A stretch of DNA of 64,000 nt from Temnothorax longispinosus (Eukaryota; Arthropoda; Insecta; Hymenoptera; Formicidae): NCBI RefSeq assembly GCF_030848805.1, contig NC_092359.1, positions 22,487,205 to 22,551,204 on the forward strand. Direction: 5' to 3'. Shown piece by piece: positions 13,830 through 25,700 of this stretch (position 1 is the first letter of the stretch; each line of letters begins with the position of its first letter). The translations under genes and the position numbers were made by a program. The notes under the pieces were generated by a model. That model was given only the letters and a program-made list of their open reading frames with translations. It was not told the DNA's origin and made no database searches.

Positions 13830-16430
13830 TTTATCTCATTCTACTGGAAATAATACATGTCTCGTCTAAATCAGCTCCGGCCTTTCGCAATAAATTATTC
13901 GCCTTCGCGCGCATCAACGCCTCCGCGTGTAAACGCAATTGTTCTCCATGCATAATAGGTGGCCGCCGAACGAAGCGGTCGTCCGCCCGTCGATTAGGAT
14001 CTAAGAATCCGGTTATGTGGGTCGCTCGTGATCGAGGGATAAGATCTACGGCGCGGCAGCGTTCTGAGCGCGGGCGCAACGACTGACGGCCGTTCTCCTC
14101 GTGCTCCTCGTCACGAGACGAGGCTGACGAGACTCGCCGCCGTCTATTTCATGCAAATCCGAACGAGTACAGATAAGCGCGCGAGACTGCACCCGACTCG
14201 AGAAACCAGATTCCCTTGATCTTGCGCGGCGCGAGAATTATTTCACCACATGCGCCACACACGAGCGAAGTCGCGATAATATGTTTATCATTATTACATT
14301 ATCTCGGGCACACACCGGCACTCGTAGGGAGCGGTTTCGAAAGGTTTCTACCGTTTGCTTAATTTTCTTTTTTTTTTTTATTTATCATCGTCGTTTACCG
14401 GTCCACTCAAGCGTGCACGTGTGTCTTTATGTACCATAAACAGCGCGATATCGTGACGGTCCCCGAAGAATTTAGAAAAGTTTCAGTAAAAGTGGCCTGC
14501 ATTATTAGCGTACTTTCAAAAGCGCCGTCACTGATTTACGACCTTACATTTCACACGCGCTACCGCATGGCCACGCCGTTCGTTCCTATAAAGAGTCCGC
14601 GTTATGCGAATTTTATCATTCTTTTTCTTAGCGCCATTCACAACGCGACGTTGCAAGATATTGTTTAACTACCGTTCATATAAGGTACTAACGATTAGTA
14701 CTTGTTGATTTATAAGGCATTATGGGGTTATGGTCGCGGATGTGGTAATTAAAACCATCGCCTCCACTGCAATTCGTGTCTCGTTATCGCACGGATCCAT
14801 CCGGCTTCAAGAATTAGATCGCATAAATTATTTCTCATCGCCTTACCTCGGGAACTTTTGTTCCTAACACGCCGACCCGCGTTGAGCGTCTAATGACCTC
14901 CTCGGAGAAGGTTGCGATGCTATAACTCGTCTCTCAACCTCGCATTTATCCAAGGAAACTGACGGATTTTCCTCGGCAACGCTTGACCTTTGAAACGACT
15001 ACAATAAGCCGACAGGCAAAAGAAGCGTAAGCCAATCAAGCGAATCGAATTGAATCGGCATTCACACTATCCACTTACATACATACTACGGTGGAACGGT
15101 ATCGCGTGTGATGAAAAGAGAAACCACTCGTTTCGTTCAATTTGAATCGACATGCGCATTCACGATTCCCAATGAAATGATTCAATTAACGTGTGAAGAA
15201 CGTGATCAAACTCGATTTTATTTGAGATTGCGGTGCGTCAATTCGAAACCATACTCACGCATACTCGTATCTGGCACACCTAGCACTGTATAATCGAAAA
15301 TGGTCTGAACGGAAAACACTAATCAGCCGCACCACAAGTCATTTCGCGAGTCTCGATGTACTATCGCGGAGATACATATAAGCGGAGGCGTAAGTTTCAC
15401 GGTACGAACACAGTTACGATCGCTTAAAACGAGGCTTAAGTACGCTTATTTTTCTTTTGGATTATTTACCGGCGACCTGCATCGAGCACATAATGTGAGT
15501 TTTCTCTTACAAGTTTGCGTCGCGGCGGTCTTTAATCGATCGTAAATACGAAGATAATGGTAAAAGCAACGTTAAGCGGGGGCAGCTCTCTTTATCTTGA
15601 AAAGCGGAACGTCACGAGAGACTCTCTCTGCGCGTTCTGACTTAACGACGCGAAAATTATCTTTCGTTTGCACCGTTACCGCGCATTTCTCCGTCGAACT
15701 GGTGCCTCGGTGAACCGCGCGGCTATAAATCTCGTGGCGGCTGCGAGCAATCCCGGCTAAAAACTGTGGTTATACGAGAAGAATTTAAATCATTTCAGCT
15801 CTTTGTATTCTTATCTCGCAACTGGCTCGGCGAAAGTCTTTTTTACGGATCCTCTTCTAAGCAGTTTTTCATTTTAAACGCATATCGTCTTTTGCATTCT
15901 GAGAATATTGGTATTATTTGTATTTACGATCTAAAGAAAGCATCCCGATTGTTATAAATAATCTAACTTAAAGTTATACGACCTATCTCTTTCGAAAGCA
16001 TTACTATCCGTTCGTCCGTTTTCCGCGACGAAACATTGATCGCACTTAGAGAAAGCAAGACGGAGATAGGAAAGGAGAGACAAGACAAAAAAAAGCAGAA
16101 CCGTTAGGGGAGCGAACCGGCAACAGTTAGGAAATCCTGGCAAACATTGCTACATATAGTGTCCGGCAATTACACAGTGATAGGCGGACCGTTCTTTCGC
16201 GTCTCGGCACCGGCACCAGTGTGTCATGCAATAAAGTATCTTCGAGGATTTATAACGCGTTGCAAAACGGACAATCTCAATGCTCGCGACAGGCATGCAA
16301 GTACCGACGCATCATGAAATTGGGCGATTAGCCGCTTGTGTAATCCGCGAGCTATGCGTATTGATCCTATGCTATCGTTATGTCCAACACGTAATCCCAA
16401 GCCTCCCATTTACATTCGTCGCGTGAGTTT
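13830..16430. other. CG-rich block in intron 1
   Basis: This 2.6-kb part of intron 1 is visibly richer in G, C and CG dinucleotides than its surroundings. It holds no ORF with both an ATG and recognisable domains: the minus-strand frame at 13831-14079 begins with TTG. It contains a possible core promoter at about 15377 and a TATAAAT at 15724. A CCTCGT/ACGAGG short hairpin lies near 14106-14123. The block may be regulatory or a non-coding exon region. Confidence 0.4.
15377..15492 (+). promoter_or_regulatory. Possible internal core promoter with a short donor-ended exon
   Basis: TATAAG at 15377-15382 is followed by an ACAGTT initiator-like site (A at 15412). About 80 bases on there is a consensus splice donor, GTGAGT at 15493. 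Together these could make an alternative non-coding first exon for the gene that hosts the intron, or for a non-coding RNA. No transcript evidence is available from sequence alone. Confidence 0.22.
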
Positions 16431-16595
16431 ATACACGTAGATGTCATCCTGTCAATTGACTTTGTTAATTGGCAATCACAGATTAGTAACATTTAAAATA
16501 TTTAAGTTCCAGCACGACATTCTGTTTATAGCATGTTAATTACTAACGTGCATGACATGCAAGCTGACAACCCTGTAATAATGTATTTTCAAATA

Positions 16596-16625
16596 AAGAG
16601 AAAGAGAAAGAGAAAGGAGAGAGAG
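16596..16625 (+). repeat. GAGAAA-type simple repeat
   Basis: A purine-only run of about 30 bases is built mainly of AAAGAG units and ends in GAGAGAG. It is an ordinary microsatellite in intron 1. Confidence 0.8.
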
Positions 16626-17767
16626 CATATTGCGTTTCTATTTCTAAGCAATTGTATGAGATATTATAAAGCTCAATGTAGTAAGCAAATATAGTACACA
16701 TACTCGAGAAAATACGAACGTTTGGTAATAATAATATATTTTTTTCTTTATAAAAATACCATTATTAATCAACGACTTTCTAATTTATTATGATCTCAAT
16801 AAACGATTTAAATTAAAATTCTCGATAAAATAGAATACTTTATCATCCTTTTCAAGATCGCATCTACAGGTTGGAAACCTTGGAAACAGTTATCTTATTT
16901 GCCTCACCGGCCGCAAACTAATTTGTCAACCAATTTGTAAATCAAATCACAAGATTTACTCATCACGGGCATCGGAAATTAGAAATGCGAGCAACATTAC
17001 GGCAGTATCTCCGGCTTACCAGCCGCAATATACGTATACCCTTATTTCTCAGATATCTCTAATTGGCTCGAACGATAATAATGAGATCCGCAACGAGCAA
17101 CGTTCACGCGAACCAATTCTAATACTCTTCGAATCCAGGATGCTCGTGCGATGCACTTACGAGGACGCGTGGCGCTTCGAGACTATCGTGAACTTTAACA
17201 TCAGACAGTCCTTGAATCGAGCTTCTCCAATGCAATATCGTTGCAAAGCGGCGTAATGCATGAGTGCGTGTATCGCGATTCGTGACTCGTCGCGATGACC
17301 GGCGGCAAAAGTCATCGTGATCCACTATGTTACTATTTTTTCTCGTCTCTTATCTGTATGGCTTCGCGCGGCGCACGGCTTTTGAATAATCTTTCCCTGT
17401 CATCCCTGCCGATCTCGAGAAATAAATCTGGTCGAGTCGTGACGAGGTCTGTTACCGGATTTATGCACGCTCCTAGTGCTTCTGCTTAGATTTAAATGTT
17501 AAAATCGATCTTACATATAGTACCTTGTTATATATTGAAGAAGTCTTACTTTCGACAGTTACATATATTTGAAAACTAATACTTTATGTATATATATATA
17601 TTTTTGACTATATATTTTGCTGTTATAAATCTTGAAATAAATAGATCAGTTTACTGTTCTAGAAAAATTTAATATAATTTGGATAAATTTGTATTATCTA
17701 AATACGAAACTGCATAATTTTATCTATTTAGAATTAATGCACAAAGTACAAAAATTACTTATTCAAA

Positions 17768-17802
17768 TTAATCAATTGACACCTAATATGTCAATTGATT
17801 AA
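17768..17802. repeat. Perfect 14-bp inverted repeat with 7-base loop
   Basis: TTAATCAATTGACA at 17768-17781 is exactly complementary in reverse to TGTCAATTGATTAA at 17789-17802. The loop is CCTAATA. It would form a hairpin in RNA or a cruciform in DNA. No U-run or gene end is nearby, so the role is unknown. It may be the remnant of a small foldback insertion. Confidence 0.75.
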
Positions 17803-18442
17803 CAGTATATTTTTAACTTGCCTGACAGACACTCTTTTGTAAGAGAATAGAAACATTTATCTTATCAGTTATTAAGATTAATGATCCCGATAATAAGACG
17901 CAGAACTTGCTTTTCAGGCGAATCGGAATGCAATAATAAAAAAGTGTTAATAATAATCTATACGATATGCATCTCGCGTGCATTCTCCGACCGGCACATT
18001 TACGCCCCCACATTCTTTGTCGCATAATTGTCGACTGTCGCGTTGCTCGCTTGATCATGAGAGAGGTGGGGGGTCTGTATGCCAATTTCAAAAATTCCAT
18101 CTGTACCGTCGCGTTGCAGTCCTTGAGCCTCTGGAATGCAATTGACCGTACATTGTTCGTGACTCACGGAAATAAAAATCATAAAAATGTATAGACTTAT
18201 CTTTTACTTTGTCTGCTTAATGCACTATAGTGTGATAATTGGGAGATGTTAATGTAGGCATTATCTTAAGGAGGATAAAATAAAATGCAATAAAATTTAA
18301 CGAAATCTTTAGAGAAAATGTCTCTCGAGCTAGCTTCGTATACTGCCATATTAAGCAAGGGGAAACCTTATTTAAGTATTTAAGTTATTTTATTAAAAAG
18401 TAGCATTTATATTAAAGTATCATTTAAGTTATTTTATGAAAA

Positions 18443-18588
18443 TGAATATTATAGTTTCGGAGTATAATAATTCGGATTAAAATCGCTTGAGTCAAATCAT
18501 TTTAAATATTAAATTTCCTAATCTTTTAATTTTTCAAGGTACAAATTTTATGTTTAAAGCCATTTTCGTGAAATTGTTCGTAAAATTA
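18443..18588 (+). repeat. Dispersed repeat, copy 1
   Basis: This block of about 146 bases recurs in direct orientation at 20366-20516. Shared stretches include TAGTTTCGGAG, ATTAAAATCGCTTGAGTC, AAATCATTTTAAATATTAAA, TTTTTCAAGGTACAAATTTT and ATTGTTCGTAAAATTA. Small indels and substitutions separate the copies. No coding potential was seen. Confidence 0.85.
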
Positions 18589-20365
18589 GACTGTAGATAT
18601 AGACATCCTTTCGCTTGGTATACGCTAATACACAACAGTGTACCTGAAACAGGAAAAATCTTGAAGATCTAAACTCGGCTGTGCAACTTTGTTGCACAAC
18701 GAACCTCGCTGCATCGTCTGCAATTTGTCGAAGAACAAGAACTGTGGCTCTTCTCCCGGTGGTTTCGTGACACGCCGGGCTTTATTGCCGCAATACGAAA
18801 TACGATTGCGATTGCAAGAGGACTACTCAATGAATTTAACCTCTGGCATGGTCTCTTTATTGAACAAAGGAACAATGGAGCGTTCCCTGTCTCAGAATCG
18901 GAAGCTGATTTCGCCTTCGTTGCAATCGACAAGTTTGATCATCCGTTCAATCGTATGCTTCCAGCAAGTGCTTATCGCTTCTCTTCAATGCGGCTCATTC
19001 GCGCGTGACACTAAAGTAATGATACCGTAACGTTCGCGAGCGACAACGGTGTATCCGCGATTAACAATCGCGGCTCGTTTGCGTTGTAAATTACAAACGT
19101 GATCGCGGTTTTATACGCTTTATTGGACATACGTCGCTATAAAGTTCTGGGTTATTAAAATATCTCTCTTGCGATATTTAAAGTGCCGCGTAACATTCTG
19201 GAAGAATAACAAGCTGTATATTTGATGATGCAAAGTCTGCGCTTTAGCAATGTTTAGTGGGTAATTTTTTGCGTATCAAACACGTCACGTGTACTCGCTG
19301 TTTTGAAACTAAATACTATACTGGCGCTGGCAATAACCCGCTTCTGCTTTTTATAAACATTTTTATAAATGTGGTTGGAAATTCAGTAAATTCCATTGTG
19401 TGTGTTGTGGCCGGTTTTAATAACGACGCCACTCTCCTATGCGTGACCTGATCTTTTCAAGAGCAAAAAATGTTTCGCAACATATCAAAATAAAGTCGGA
19501 GTATATCATGAAATAAATTATGGATAATTGTTTCGTTTATATATTCTGCTAGAGAAAGAATAATACTTTGCAATTTAAAGATGATATACACTGAATATTA
19601 TAAAAATAAAGAGTATATAACAAAAAAATTGTAAAAATCCTAATCTTGATATTAATCGTTTAAAAAATATTTTCAAAGATTTAAAATCTAAACAATTAGA
19701 AATTGTTAATAAATTAATTCTCTTTTTTAATTATTGTTTTAAATATTAAAAAACTTGTTTAATATAAGAAACGAAAGTGAAATTAGTAGCAGTTTGTGAT
19801 TAAAACATATAGAATAAAAAACTTTTCTAGATAATTTATAGCGATTTCATGACTTGCAACTTCAAGGACTGAAATTGCAATTTGACAAAACAGATTGTAG
19901 AACTGGATTTAATCATTTTACGACTCAGAGCGTTCACAAACAGGCGACACGTGCACGGATGAGCACGTGGTATGTGTTTAGTGTGGCCCACATGTTCAGT
20001 GAAGGGTTTGAGCAATCAACGACGACGGTGCAATCAGTAACGACCGACATAGGGTCTACAATTGGGCAATAAGTAATATAATTTTCATATACTTAAAGTG
20101 AGTATTAATTCCGACAGAGCACACGTTGTCGATTGTGGTCACTATGTAATTATGGTCCGCGCTTGGACGACTAGAAGAATTTGCCTTGGAAATATTACCT
20201 ATACCTCTGATTATAAGTATAAAACAAATTTTGAACCATTTGCATAAATAATCACAGCATTATCCCGCATTAACGAATATCTCGTGATAGCAAAGTATGA
20301 TTGATGATTAGCACATGATTTCGTAAAATTTCCGAATATTAATCGATCGTTCTCTCGCGAAAAGT

Positions 20366-20516
20366 GAATATTGTAGTTTCGGAGAGTAGTACAATAATTC
20401 AGATTAAAATCGCTTGAGTCAAATCATTTTAAATATTAAAATTTTGTAATCTTTCAATTTTTCAAGGTACAAATTTTATATTTACAGTTATTTTCATTAT
20501 ATTGTTCGTAAAATTA
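20366..20516 (+). repeat. Dispersed repeat, copy 2
   Basis: This is the second direct copy of the block at 18443-18588, about 1.9 kb further on. Compared with copy 1 it carries a short insertion after GGAG and several substitutions near its 3' end. It is probably a fragment of a genome-wide interspersed element or a local duplication. Confidence 0.85.
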
Positions 20517-22689
20517 TTTACTTTAGTTCAAATTACTTAATTTATTTACGATCAATTAATATCTATAAAATTTTAATAATAGCTTTTGTATTTACCCAAC
20601 GTTGTAAGGACTATACATCTTCATCAATAACATCAGCAAAAAATCAGAAATAATTAATAGCTTTTTTTATGTGGTTTGATAATATTGCTTGCAGCAATAT
20701 ATGTAATAGTAGCAATAATATAAAAGAATCAATTACTTTAGCTTATACACGCAACACTATTAAAAATTAAAAAAGAGCAATATTATAAATTAGTTTATTA
20801 AAATTTGAATTCATATAATTACATAGATAGAGTAATCAGACAGATTTGTCGTCATTCTCATTTTATGCAGACATCCCATTTATCCTTCGCACCTTCGCAT
20901 AAAATGAAATTAATGAGTAATACTCTTATGCAACTTGTCTCATAATTCTTCTTGCGAACGCGACTTAATGAGACGGTCTTTTATATCCCGACAAGAGCGT
21001 GACAGCAATTATATTCGGAATACACTTAAGCTCAATAAGACCAACGTCATTGGCATATCAGGACGCGATCTCGCACGTGGACCGAACGCGAGTTCCATAT
21101 TATTTTCGCACCCATTCCTTCGCGTAACGACGGATTTACGATTTTTCGTGCGGCCAGTACATTTCGTTCGTGAAAGGCGCGCGGAGAATAAATCGTTCAA
21201 TTTTATGTCGTTTCGATCAATAAAGTTAGACGTGTACTATATTTCTAAAATTGTCTCGCGTGCATTTGACCACACGATCGATTGACGCGATTATTTCCGA
21301 ACTATACGCTTAATTTAAATCCCCGATTTCGTCTGTCATAATATTTTATTGTTCATAGATGTATCAGCCAAGCTACACCGATCCAAATCTCGAGTGCCGA
21401 TCATTTCTAATACAGTAGCAAAGTTAAAAGCTATAGATACCATGTTCACGATATATAGGTGCAGTGTCACTATCCGGTATTTTAAATAACCTAACTTTAA
21501 AATAATATATTCCATTCACGCTTAATACTTTTAAATTTTTCTAAAACAAAGAAATTATATCTATAAGTTTATAGAATATTAATCTTAATTTTTTTCTTAC
21601 CGACATATTCTTATCTAATAATGACAACTTGTCAAGAAATAAGTAATTATAAGTTAACAGAATAATTTGTGATTCTTTAGAGTACTCGAGATCTCTTATG
21701 TGCTGCCACTTAAGTCGCCTATTACTAAATCGGCGATTGTCTCAAGGCCTACTGTTCGCGAGTTCCGCAGGAAAAAAAGACAAATACCTCACCGTTCGGA
21801 TTATCGTTTAGGCTTAAGCGAATCCGTGAGGAATGGACGCGCGCCGTGGTTTCTCTCTCTCACCAGGCGAGTTATATCGTCGATTTCCGGGTGTACATTG
21901 CGGCGCACGAGAAATCACAGCGCTCTCCATAGAACGTACAGACGTATCGCGAGATTTCGCGATCGTCTTCCGTGCCGACATGCCGAGTGCGCGTTTCAGA
22001 GAACCTCGAGGGAACTCTCGATGGCGTGCCAGCCGCGTTCTGTTTGGCGGTGACTTATGTACTGTCAGCTCTCGTGCGGGTCTCGCATTAAACACTTTCT
22101 CGATTCGATCCTGCTTAAAATACCCGACCCTCAAGGATCGCGCGATAAGCACCGCAGATCGCATTACGAAACGTACAATGCAATAGTCTTCCTTCCGCGG
22201 GCTGCTGCGAAATCGCGTTCTGGACAGTTAACGCTTGCACGTGTCATGACTCCTCGAAGACTTGCCAACCCGAGTTGGAGTGACTTAAACGGATAATTGA
22301 GTATCAATCCTAGCGTGCATGACTAAATGCAAATCCATTTATATAACTGAGGGCTAACACGCTTCTTGTACACGGAAGACTTATTTCTCTCATAAAAAAT
22401 ATAAGAAGTAATTTCATGTAATATAATTTAAAAATAAAAAAATTGCCAGAAGCATTTTATACGATAAGACAATAATAAAATAATGAAAAATTGAAAACTT
22501 TGATTTTTCAATTATAAGAATTCGAAGCATACATTTTCCAATCTGTTTCAAAATAAAAAGCAATTGATTTCTATATTCCTTTTATCAGTAGTGATATATG
22601 TATTAATTCAAGTATTCGAAGCTATACATAGATAAAAGTAATCGACACAGCCGGGAAGGCTGGGCCGTCTTTTTCCAGTTGCATTGAAA

Positions 22690-22725
22690 TATAAACGTTT
22701 CATTTTGTGCAAGCGTAGCAGTTCA
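22690..22725 (+). promoter_or_regulatory. Possible internal core promoter (TATA plus initiator)
   Basis: TATAAA at 22690-22695 is followed exactly 30 bases later by a CAGTTC initiator-like site (A at 22720). This matches the usual arthropod TATA/CAGT spacing. No ORF of note follows. If it is used, it would drive an alternative leader or a non-coding RNA inside intron 1. Confidence 0.25.
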
Positions 22726-25700
22726 AGCACTAGAATCGCAGTAGTTGCATAAGACAGTCTCTACCACATACTGTGCGAGGTGCCGCGTTCACCAAAGAAT
22801 GTTTTAAATATCGTTCGATTTTTTTGCCACGCATGTAACTTTCTATGCTTTATACCGAACAATTACGTCGCCGCAAAAAAATGAGAAACCCGGACGTGGT
22901 TTCGCACACAATCTTTACGACCGCATTTAAAGGAAGAAAGCTCATAGTGCAATTACAAAGATACACTTTTTTCCTTCCGTCTAAAAGTTAGTTTCATGTA
23001 ATACAATTCAACAAAGGTTCTTAAATATCTGAATGTTTAAATTTATAAAAATTCTTTAATATTGTTATTATTTTATTACTGCAGAAAAAAGTAAAGATTT
23101 TAGATTGAGTATCATACATGTACATAAAACTATTATTTTGTTATTGTTATATTTGCAAAATATATTCTATTTTTCAAACAAAGCATAATATGGTTTTGAT
23201 ATTATAAAATTTATGCATAAGAATTTATTTCAAATAAAATATCTTCATCTAACAACAGATGGACGAAGAAACATGTACAACATTGCGCAATATTTAAACA
23301 TGAGGCACCGTTGCTATTTGAATGCATCGTACCCGGCGAATCTGGGGTAAAATTGTAAATGAAACGACATTATGAAATCAAGATTAGATAATAGACCTCA
23401 TCGTGAAGAGTCATTAAATTCTAGGAAGAGAAGTGCTGGAATTCTAGGAAGAGAAGTTGATGAAATGATACAAAAAAAACAAAGCCAGACAGAAATAACA
23501 CAATGCAAATTGTATCTATATTGAAAATTTCAATTTGCCTGTCGCGATCGCAAAAACAAAACGGCTCTAAAATAAAAATCAATCTCCTCATTCGTTAACA
23601 GAGTTCAGTCAATGCAGAAAATGAGAGAAAGATGAAACAAATTGAAATCTTCTTGTTCCATTTGTTGATAGTCATTCAAAGTCGTAAGATTAAACGATTA
23701 TTATCCGCGAATATTCGTTACAGTCAGACAATTTTGATTACGATTTAAGTGATTACAGTAAACCGCGAGAATATCTGCTATTATAAGACTGCGGGAGTTG
23801 GGCAAGATCAGGCTCGCGCTTTCCATCTTATATCGTTCCTGTGATTTAATCTCACGATAATAGGCGCTTTTCAACGCTGCATATATTTCCGCACCATCGT
23901 TTGAAAGTTAATTTTATTATCGGAATGTTGCTCCGTTTATATGTGTATATAAGCGTAAAATATAAGATATTTCTACTATAAAATATTTTATGTTTATAAA
24001 ATAAATGTTCTGAAGAATTATACAGATTCAGATAATAAGAATAGGCATAATATCTCAAATGTACAGCATTATTTAAGTTGATATCGCGCATACCTTGCAG
24101 TAACAATTCATGCTGAAAAATAATGAAAAGATCTTGCACAATATATCTATTTCGTTAAATGCAGAGATTTTTCAATTAGCCAGAAGTTTCGTTAACCGGT
24201 TATTTAGTCAAAAAGCACGAATTATAAACGAAGTAGTTAATTAGTAACAGTACATTCCCATAATTTTATGTCATAACTAAAAATAAATAAGTTTACAATA
24301 AAATGGTATTTTAATTTTAATTGAAATTTCGCAGCACACAAAAACGTAAGTATTGCGAGTACTTACACACGAAATTTCGGCTAATTGCTTAATCAGTCAT
24401 AATAATGACAGGTTGGAAACCGGCAGTTGCATATGTAAATAATTATTACGGAAATATGCAAGATAACGTTCTGTACGTGCGCGAATGCACGCAATGACGC
24501 ACACTTGCATTTCCTTCAAAGACAGCTGTGCGAGAGGTTTCCTACTCGATGGAGTGGATATGTGCCAATGGTTTGCGCGATAATTACATCAATTATCCAT
24601 GTACGGAGAGAAGAGCCGGAGTTTCACTTTTGTTTCGAATAGCTGATTAAACAAATTTGACTAAATACTCAACGTTTCCTACATTACCTCAATCGTTTCG
24701 CTGTGAAATTTTACTCGCTAATGTTTGCTTGTTGTGGATTTTTCTGTTAATAGTAATGAACAAAGATTTTTGTGTCAACATACGGTTTCTAATACCTAAA
24801 TATAGTAAAACTCGTAAGAAGTGTTAGAGCTAACACGTCAAATATACGCAAAGGGGATAAAAGAAGGATTCCAATTGCTGACCTTTTTATATACGGCTTA
24901 AGATTACAAGTTCGTATACGCGGTGATCAGATATAAAATACTCCCTTGCTCGGATTATGGATTATGGATTCGCGGCGTTGAACGTACGATTACACCGTGC
25001 TTCACTAAATCGCAGCAGTGTATAATCATAGTCCGTGTAACTGTAATCCCCCGGCAACATCGGCGTTATTGCCACATTCTCACAGCACCAGCGTGAAATT
25101 ATTATCGATGCCTAAACAATGCCTTAGCACAATTAGAGGAGAGTACCAATGGCGTAGCGATTTCTATCTCGCCATTCGCGATCAAGAAAGTCGATCGCGT
25201 CGCGTAGTTCGGTAGAAATTTTCGCTTCGAACGCGAAAAGTTGCCGGTCACTGTCGAGAGCAGTGAGGGACAACGCGTTACAAGAGATCGACGTGGTCCA
25301 GTGAGCGTAAAACCCACTCGAAAGTGTCAGAATCGATTTCTTTTCGTTGTCGCGCTTGATCACGTTCCACAACTACGACGCGTTACCCTCTTCTTAACTC
25401 CGTAATTTAATCGTAACGTTCGCGCTTTAATCTCCAAACAATTATATATAAATGCATTCGTACAAAGGCATAAAGTACCGCGGTGCTAAAGGCGATAGGT
25501 AGATGCCACAAATGTTAGTCTTCATATTAATGTATCGATTTAGTTTATGAGTCAATCGAAAGATCACGCATATCTGATCAATTGCTGCAAAATGGCGATA
25601 ATCGGTTGTCGAGCTAATGACAGTTAATTACTGACCACCAATAGATACAAAATAGCGTGCCACACGCAATAATCAGTCGTCGGATCGGCGATAATTAATT

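Noticed and set aside
13831..14079. 82-codon minus-strand frame with a plausible helical stretch
   Set aside because: The start is TTG, no splice pair was found to extend it, and the local CG richness makes stop codons rare.
17120..17145. TTCGAATCC-like stretch, considered as a tRNA T-arm
   Set aside because: No matching acceptor stem, D-arm or anticodon arm could be placed around it on either strand.
21700..22186. Three open frames of 116-117 codons on both strands
   Set aside because: Mutually overlapping frames in a CG-rich patch with Arg/Ser-rich, domainless translations; best explained by base composition.
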